A stretch of DNA of 64,000 nucleotides from JANMDS01 sp031430575. Lineage in GTDB: Bacteria > Pseudomonadota > Gammaproteobacteria > Burkholderiales > Casimicrobiaceae. The stretch spans positions 107,209-171,208 of the forward strand of contig JANPBT010000060.1 of assembly GCA_031430575.1 (NCBI GenBank). Direction: 5' to 3'. The position numbers and the translations under genes were made by a program. A model generated the notes under the pieces. The model was given only the letters and a program-made list of their open reading frames with translations. It searched no databases and was not told the DNA's origin. Below, one piece after another: positions 60,052-64,000 of this stretch. Position 1 is the first letter of the stretch. Every line of letters starts with the position of its first letter.

Positions 60052-61137
60052 ATGCCAAAAATTATTCCCATTTTTGATGCCCGCGCCGGGCGAGCAGCAG
60101 ACGATTCCGCTGTCGCGCTGGCGCTTGCCGAAGGCAAAGTGCGCGATAGACGCACCCGCGCGCTCCACGATTTGCGAATTTCGGTGACAGATAAATGTAA
60201 TTTCCGCTGCACGTATTGCATGCCAAAAGAGGTATTTGCCCCAGGCTACAAATTTCTGCCCCAGCCTGACTTGCTATCGTTTGAAGAGATCACCCGCATG
60301 GCGCGCCTCGCCCGCACCGTCGGTGTCGAGAAAATTCGCATTACCGGCGGCGAGCCCTTGCTGCGCCGGGATTTGCCAAAACTCATCGAAATGCTGGCCG
60401 CGATCGAAGGCTTAGAGTTAACGCTCACAACGAACGGATCGCTGCTCCCAAAGCATGCGAGCGCGCTGAAATCAGCTGGCTTGCAGCGCATTACGGTGAG
60501 CCTAGATTCCATGGACGACGCGACGTTTCGCGCCATGAACGATATGGGTGTTGGCGTGGCAGAAGTGCTCGCGGGCATTGATGCGGCAAGCGCGGTAGGG
60601 TTTACGGGCATCAAGGTCAATATGGTCGTGCAGCGCGGTGTAAACGACCATGGCGTCGTTGATTTCGCCAAACATTTCAAAGGCAGCGGTCATATCGCGC
60701 GCTTCATTGAATTTATGGATGTGGGCACCAGCAACGGCTGGCGCATGGATGACGTCGTGCCCAGCGCGGACGTGATCCAGCAGATTTCGCAATGGAGCCC
60801 GCTCGTCGTTGCCGATGCTAACTATGAGGGCGAAGTTGCAAAGCGCTGGCGCTATGCCGATGGCGGCGGTGAAATCGGTGTGATCTCCTCGGTCACGCAA
60901 GCTTTTTGCGCCTCCTGCACGAGAGCGCGCATGTCCACCGATGGCAAGCTCTACACCTGCTTATTCGCAGAAAAAGGCGTGGATTTTCGTGCGATGCTGC
61001 GTGCCGGTGCGAGCGATGCAGAAATGCTCGCCCTGCTCGTAGGCGTATGGTCAACACGCGAAGATCGATACAGCGAGATCCGCACCGCAGAGACCGCGAA
61101 GCAGCGCAAAGTAGAAATGTCATACATCGGCGGCTAG
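60052..61137 (+). CDS. moaA: GTP 3',8-cyclase (molybdenum cofactor synthesis)
   Basis: 361 aa from ATG 60052 (an in-frame TTG lies 6 nt before). Radical-SAM cluster C49-x3-C53-x2-C56 (TDKCNFRCTYCMP), GGEPLLRRDL, and the second C-terminal cluster CASC..CLF (QAFCASCTRARMSTDGKLYTC); ends SYIGG with the essential C-terminal Gly-Gly. First step of Mo-cofactor synthesis, needed by the formate dehydrogenase of this window. Confidence 0.97.
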   Translation: MPKIIPIFDARAGRAADDSAVALALAEGKVRDRRTRALHDLRISVTDKCNFRCTYCMPKEVFAPGYKFLPQPDLLSFEEITRMARLARTVGVEKIRITGGEPLLRRDLPKLIEMLAAIEGLELTLTTNGSLLPKHASALKSAGLQRITVSLDSMDDATFRAMNDMGVGVAEVLAGIDAASAVGFTGIKVNMVVQRGVNDHGVVDFAKHFKGSGHIARFIEFMDVGTSNGWRMDDVVPSADVIQQISQWSPLVVADANYEGEVAKRWRYADGGGEIGVISSVTQAFCASCTRARMSTDGKLYTCLFAEKGVDFRAMLRAGASDAEMLALLVGVWSTREDRYSEIRTAETAKQRKVEMSYIGG

Positions 61138-61149
61138 AAACGGCCAAAT

Positions 61150-61163
61150 CTGCGCCGCAGGTA
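61150..61163 (+). repeat. dispersed 14-mer, exact, intergenic
   Basis: 13 bp after the moaA stop, 23 bp before the next gene. Confidence 0.95.
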
Positions 61164-61185
61164 TTGCAAAAAAGGGGAGCACAAA

Positions 61186-61506
61186 ATGAAAACATGGATG
61201 TGGACGATTGTCGTATTCGACCTGCTCTGGACGCTAGGGCTTTTAGGTCTGGCCAAACGCATGAACAGCACACGCGTGGCCAGCGCAACCCTCACTTTTG
61301 GTCTGCTTTTCATCTTGCTCGGTGGCATCACGTTTGGTGCGATGACCGAAGTTGGCAACTACTTCATGAGCAGCCTCGATATGAACGCGGCGACAAAAGC
61401 CGAGGTAGGGCGTGCGATTGAGGAGCTCGGTCGCTGGCGCGATTTCATCTGGCACACACAGGTCATCATCGGCGCCTCGCTCATCGTGCGTTGGGTTGCA
61501 GATTGA
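61186..61506 (+). CDS. small membrane protein
   Basis: 106 aa. Two hydrophobic segments (WMWTIVVFDLLWTLGLLGLA; VASATLTFGLLFILLGGITFGA), a polar loop, and a third weaker one (TQVIIGASLIVRWV). GGGGAG 6-7 nt before the ATG. Not recognised; possibly cotranscribed with moaA. Confidence 0.72.
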   Translation: MKTWMWTIVVFDLLWTLGLLGLAKRMNSTRVASATLTFGLLFILLGGITFGAMTEVGNYFMSSLDMNAATKAEVGRAIEELGRWRDFIWHTQVIIGASLIVRWVAD

Positions 61507-61563
61507 CTGACTAGCTCTCGGCCATCCGTCCGTATTTGATGCCACGGACGGATTTAAAGAAAA

Positions 61564-62496
61564 TTACTGACCGGGAGTTCGGCAGCACCTTGCGTAGACC
61601 GTTGCCGATCGATTGCCGTTAGTTTGGTTGTCGATGACTACCTGCCAGCTATTTCCTGCCGGAATACTGCGGTAGAGCCACATTTGCGGCACGCCAAGCG
61701 AGCCCTCATTCATTGTGAAACCACCGCCAGTCACTGAAAATCCTGTTGGACAAGTCGCACTGTTCACCGTCAGAGTGTTAACGGCCCAGACAAACGGTCC
61801 TGCGACTTCGGTTGTACAGTTAAGCTCAGTCGCTGTGGGCTGGGTGTAATAACCAACTACAGAGACGTTTACGAATGGATTTCCATTAACCGACTTGAGA
61901 TTCAGCTCCTCCGCAACACCTTGGTTGAGCGGAATGATTGCGAAACTCGTTTCGACTGATCCAACACCATAGTTACCGATAATGCCGTCAGGTTCGCTGC
62001 CCGAACCCCACGCCTTAAACGTCCCGCCTGAAGATGCAAAGATTGCAGTTACAGCGACTGCGATTGCTGCCGGATCTGCGCCTGGAACTCCGCAGCCTGC
62101 TGCGTTTCCGCCCTGCTCGGCGAGCGAATCATTGACCGATAGCGACACTGTTGCTCCGACGCCAATTCGATTGTTGTACGGCGAAGTCGTTCCGAATCGA
62201 GTATCCATCAACGTACACGGTGCCAGCGGCGTAAAAACCAATTGGGACGTTGTTTCAGTCCCGAACTTTGCCCGATCTTTGGTACTTGCATTTGCAAAGC
62301 CAAGGATCGTTTTAGGAACGAACTCTTTGTCGATAATTCTGAGCTGCGTATTGATGATATTTTCAGTGATTTGATTCCGCAATTCATCCGCTGAGGAAAA
62401 TGCTTTTGTCGCCTGAGCTGACGCCGCAGTCGAGGCGATTCCCAGCCCAAGCGCAAGTAGTACGGCAGTCGTTTTCTTTGGGATTGAGCGATGCAT
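61564..62496 (-). CDS. secreted protein with the DTR module of the S74 array, no repeats or S74 domain
   Basis: 310 aa from ATG 62494-62496 (MHRSIPKKTTAVLLALGLGIASTAASAQA, a signal peptide). Residues about 85-215 (QLVFTPLAPCTLMDTRFGTTS ... VVGYYTQP) are homologous to the PCNLMDTRPG..GYF module of the array genes, and the N-terminal segment loosely resembles theirs. The C-terminal about 90 residues (CPTGFSVTGGGFTMNEGSLG; SVTVYARCC-like ATVYARCCRTPGQ) are new. Preceded by a CATCCCC box like that of the array. Function unknown. Confidence 0.85.
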   Translation of the reverse strand: MHRSIPKKTTAVLLALGLGIASTAASAQATKAFSSADELRNQITENIINTQLRIIDKEFVPKTILGFANASTKDRAKFGTETTSQLVFTPLAPCTLMDTRFGTTSPYNNRIGVGATVSLSVNDSLAEQGGNAAGCGVPGADPAAIAVAVTAIFASSGGTFKAWGSGSEPDGIIGNYGVGSVETSFAIIPLNQGVAEELNLKSVNGNPFVNVSVVGYYTQPTATELNCTTEVAGPFVWAVNTLTVNSATCPTGFSVTGGGFTMNEGSLGVPQMWLYRSIPAGNSWQVVIDNQTNGNRSATVYARCCRTPGQ

Positions 62497-62591
62497 GATT
62501 GACTCCAATTTAGTAACTTTTAAGAAAATGGTTCAGTGCGAACAAAATGTTGTCACGCAAGCGGAAGTGTAGGTTTTCAATTTTTAAAATA

Positions 62592-62609
62592 CATCCCCTA
62601 AAAGTAGTA
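62592..62609. promoter_or_regulatory. shared upstream box of the array relative
   Basis: CATCCCCTAAAAGTAGTA, 96-113 bp upstream of the start at 62496, matching the CATCCCC..GGTAG pattern of the array genes. Confidence 0.45.
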
Positions 62610-62732
62610 CGCGCCTCGCCTCAAGGAATCGTCGCGGCACTTCAGAGTGCCCATAATATTGGGCATTGCCCCGCCACGAATCTGCCTTTCAGACTAAAAT
62701 CTTGCTTCCTTAATCTATTTCCCGCCAACGCT

Positions 62733-63920
62733 ATGTCCCAACGTGAAGTCGTCGTTCTCTCCGCCTGTCGCACTGCCATTGGTACTTTTGGTGGCGCATT
62801 TAAAGATGTCCCGGTTTCTGATTTAGCGACTGCAGTTTTTAAGGAAGCCATCGCCCGCGCGAAAGTCGATCCTGCTGCGATCGGCCATGTGGTTGTCGGC
62901 CATGTCGTCCATAACGAGCCAAAGGATGCATACCTTTCCCGCGTCGCCGCGATCAATGCAGGCTTGCCAAAAGAAGTGGCGGCGATGAACGTCAATCGTT
63001 TGTGTGGCTCGGGCTTGCAGGCGATCGTCTCCGCGTCACAATCGATTTTGCTTGGCGACACCGATTTCGCAATCGGCGCTGGCGCTGAAAATATGAGCCG
63101 CACGCCGATGTGGCTCGCCAGCGCGCGTTGGGGCTCACGCATGGGCGACGGCAAAATCGTCGATCCGATGATGGGCGCGCTCCACGATCCATTCCAAACG
63201 ATTCATATGGGTGTGACTGCAGAAAACGTCGCGGCCCAATGCGGTATCACCCGCGAGCAGCAAGATGCGCTGGCAGTCGAAAGTCATCGCCGCGCTGCTG
63301 CCGCAATTGCTGCGGGCTACTTCAAAGAGCAAATCGTGCCGTTCGAGCTGAAGTCAAAAAAAGGCCCGATTCAGTTCGTGACCGACGAGCACGTGCGCGG
63401 TGATGCCACGATTGAAGATATGGCCAAGCTCAAAGCCGTGTTCCAAAAAGAAAATGGCACGGTGACTGCCGGCAACGCCTCAGGCATCAATGATGCAGCG
63501 GCTGCAGTCGTTCTTGCCGAGGCGAGCGCCGCTGCCAAAGCAGGCGCAAAGCCAATGGCGCGCCTGGTGAGTTACGCCCACGCTGGTGTTGACCCACGCG
63601 TGATGGGCTTAGGCCCTGTGCCCGCGACCAAAATGGCGCTCGCCAAAGCGGGCTTGAAGCTCGATCAAATGGATGTGGTTGAGTCAAATGAAGCCTTTGC
63701 CGCGCAAGCCCTCGGCGTGGCCAAAGAGCTCGGCTTTGACCCTGCTAAAACTAACGTGAACGGCAGCGGCATTTCGCTCGGCCACCCCATCGGCGCGACC
63801 GGTGCGATCCTGACCACCAAAGCGATTTACGAGCTGCACCGCACCGGTGGAAAATATGCGTTGGTAACGATGTGCATCGGCGGCGGGCAAGGCATCGCAG
63901 CAATTTTCGAGCGACTTTAA
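62733..63920 (+). CDS. acetyl-CoA C-acetyltransferase (thiolase)
   Basis: 395 aa from ATG 62733 (MSQREVVVLSACRTAIGTFGG). Active-site C91 in NRLCGSGLQAI, GHPIGATGA with the catalytic His, and C-terminal MCIGGGQGIAAIFE. Condenses or cleaves acetoacetyl-CoA; could act in polyhydroxybutyrate synthesis (PhaA) or fatty/amino-acid catabolism. No phaB/phaC in view. Confidence 0.95.
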   Translation: MSQREVVVLSACRTAIGTFGGAFKDVPVSDLATAVFKEAIARAKVDPAAIGHVVVGHVVHNEPKDAYLSRVAAINAGLPKEVAAMNVNRLCGSGLQAIVSASQSILLGDTDFAIGAGAENMSRTPMWLASARWGSRMGDGKIVDPMMGALHDPFQTIHMGVTAENVAAQCGITREQQDALAVESHRRAAAAIAAGYFKEQIVPFELKSKKGPIQFVTDEHVRGDATIEDMAKLKAVFQKENGTVTAGNASGINDAAAAVVLAEASAAAKAGAKPMARLVSYAHAGVDPRVMGLGPVPATKMALAKAGLKLDQMDVVESNEAFAAQALGVAKELGFDPAKTNVNGSGISLGHPIGATGAILTTKAIYELHRTGGKYALVTMCIGGGQGIAAIFERL

Positions 63921-63934
63921 GCCCTCCGAGCATT

Positions 63935-63989
63935 AAAACTGCGCCGCAGGTATTGATGCAATGATCAATACCTGCGGCGCAGTTTTTTT
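63935..63989. terminator. terminator of the thiolase gene, exact inverted 14-mer pair
   Basis: Forward 14-mer 63939-63952 and reverse 14-mer 63969-63982 within 19-bp perfect arms (63939-63957 / 63964-63982), loop GCAATG, A4 before and T7 after. Good rho-independent terminator 18 nt after the stop. Confidence 0.93.
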
Positions 63990-64000
63990 GTGGTCTTTAC

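Noticed and set aside
1886..63982. 14-mer as a Chi- or KOPS-like oriented site
   Set aside because: Orientation is mixed (23 to 17) with no trend along the window, and inverted pairs are common.

Overview
The window looks like a chromosomal piece of a betaproteobacterium (Burkholderiales-like, medium-high GC). Supporting signs are the rpsF-rpsR-rplI-dnaB order, a pgaABCD operon, paired c4/c553-type cytochromes, a Cys-type formate dehydrogenase cluster with DUF3305/DUF3306 partners, and the tRNA-Gly/tRNA-Cys pair. The genus cannot be named from sequence alone.

Region 1 (1-20.7 kb) is a tandem array of eight large paralogous secreted proteins, all on the minus strand. Each has a signal peptide, a conserved 'KPDALL..IDLNR' N-terminal module, a 'PCNLMDTRPG' beta-rich module, a variable stack of YadA-head-like (Hep_Hag) GG-N-G-S repeats, and a C-terminal peptidase-S74-type intramolecular chaperone domain ending in a short coiled coil. 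The first copy runs off the window, the sixth carries a frameshift, and a scrap of a further copy lies at about 15.68-15.89 kb. A FitAB/VapBC-type toxin-antitoxin pair sits inside the array on the other strand. A distant relative with only the middle module lies at 61.6-62.5 kb. The array genes and this relative share a CCCC/TTGG dyad-like box, mostly about 100 bp upstream of the start.

Region 2 (20.9-33 kb) holds serS, a small membrane protein, a PYROXD2-like FAD oxidoreductase, a zinc-ribbon protein, a haloacid-dehalogenase-type hydrolase and the poly-beta-1,6-GlcNAc (biofilm) operon pgaABCD. Region 3 (33-46 kb) holds two cytochromes c, a DUF808 protein, an RsuA-type pseudouridine synthase, an acetyltransferase, a class-C-like serine hydrolase, a decayed metallo-beta-lactamase-fold gene, dnaB and the rpsF operon, then aminotransferase-pgi-transaldolase and two tRNAs. 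Region 4 (46-57 kb) is a respiratory, periplasm-facing formate dehydrogenase locus with its maturation genes. Region 5 (56.8-64 kb) has two orphan solute-binding proteins, a LmbE-type deacetylase, moaA (Mo-cofactor synthesis, matching the Mo enzyme upstream), small membrane proteins and a thiolase.

The most striking signal is a dispersed 14-mer, CTGCGCCGCAGGTA, extended consensus AAWCTGCGCCGCAGGTAT, with a palindromic core CTGCG-C-CGCAG. I count 40 exact copies in 64 kb (23 on the plus strand, 17 as the reverse complement) plus about 11 one-mismatch copies. It lies both between genes, often as inverted pairs forming terminator-like hairpins, and inside unrelated genes, where it is read in different frames as S/T-A-P-Q-V, I/V-P-A-A-Q or C-A-A-G. 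This pattern resembles the DNA-uptake sequences of Neisseria and Pasteurellaceae, but the sequence is not one of those known to me.
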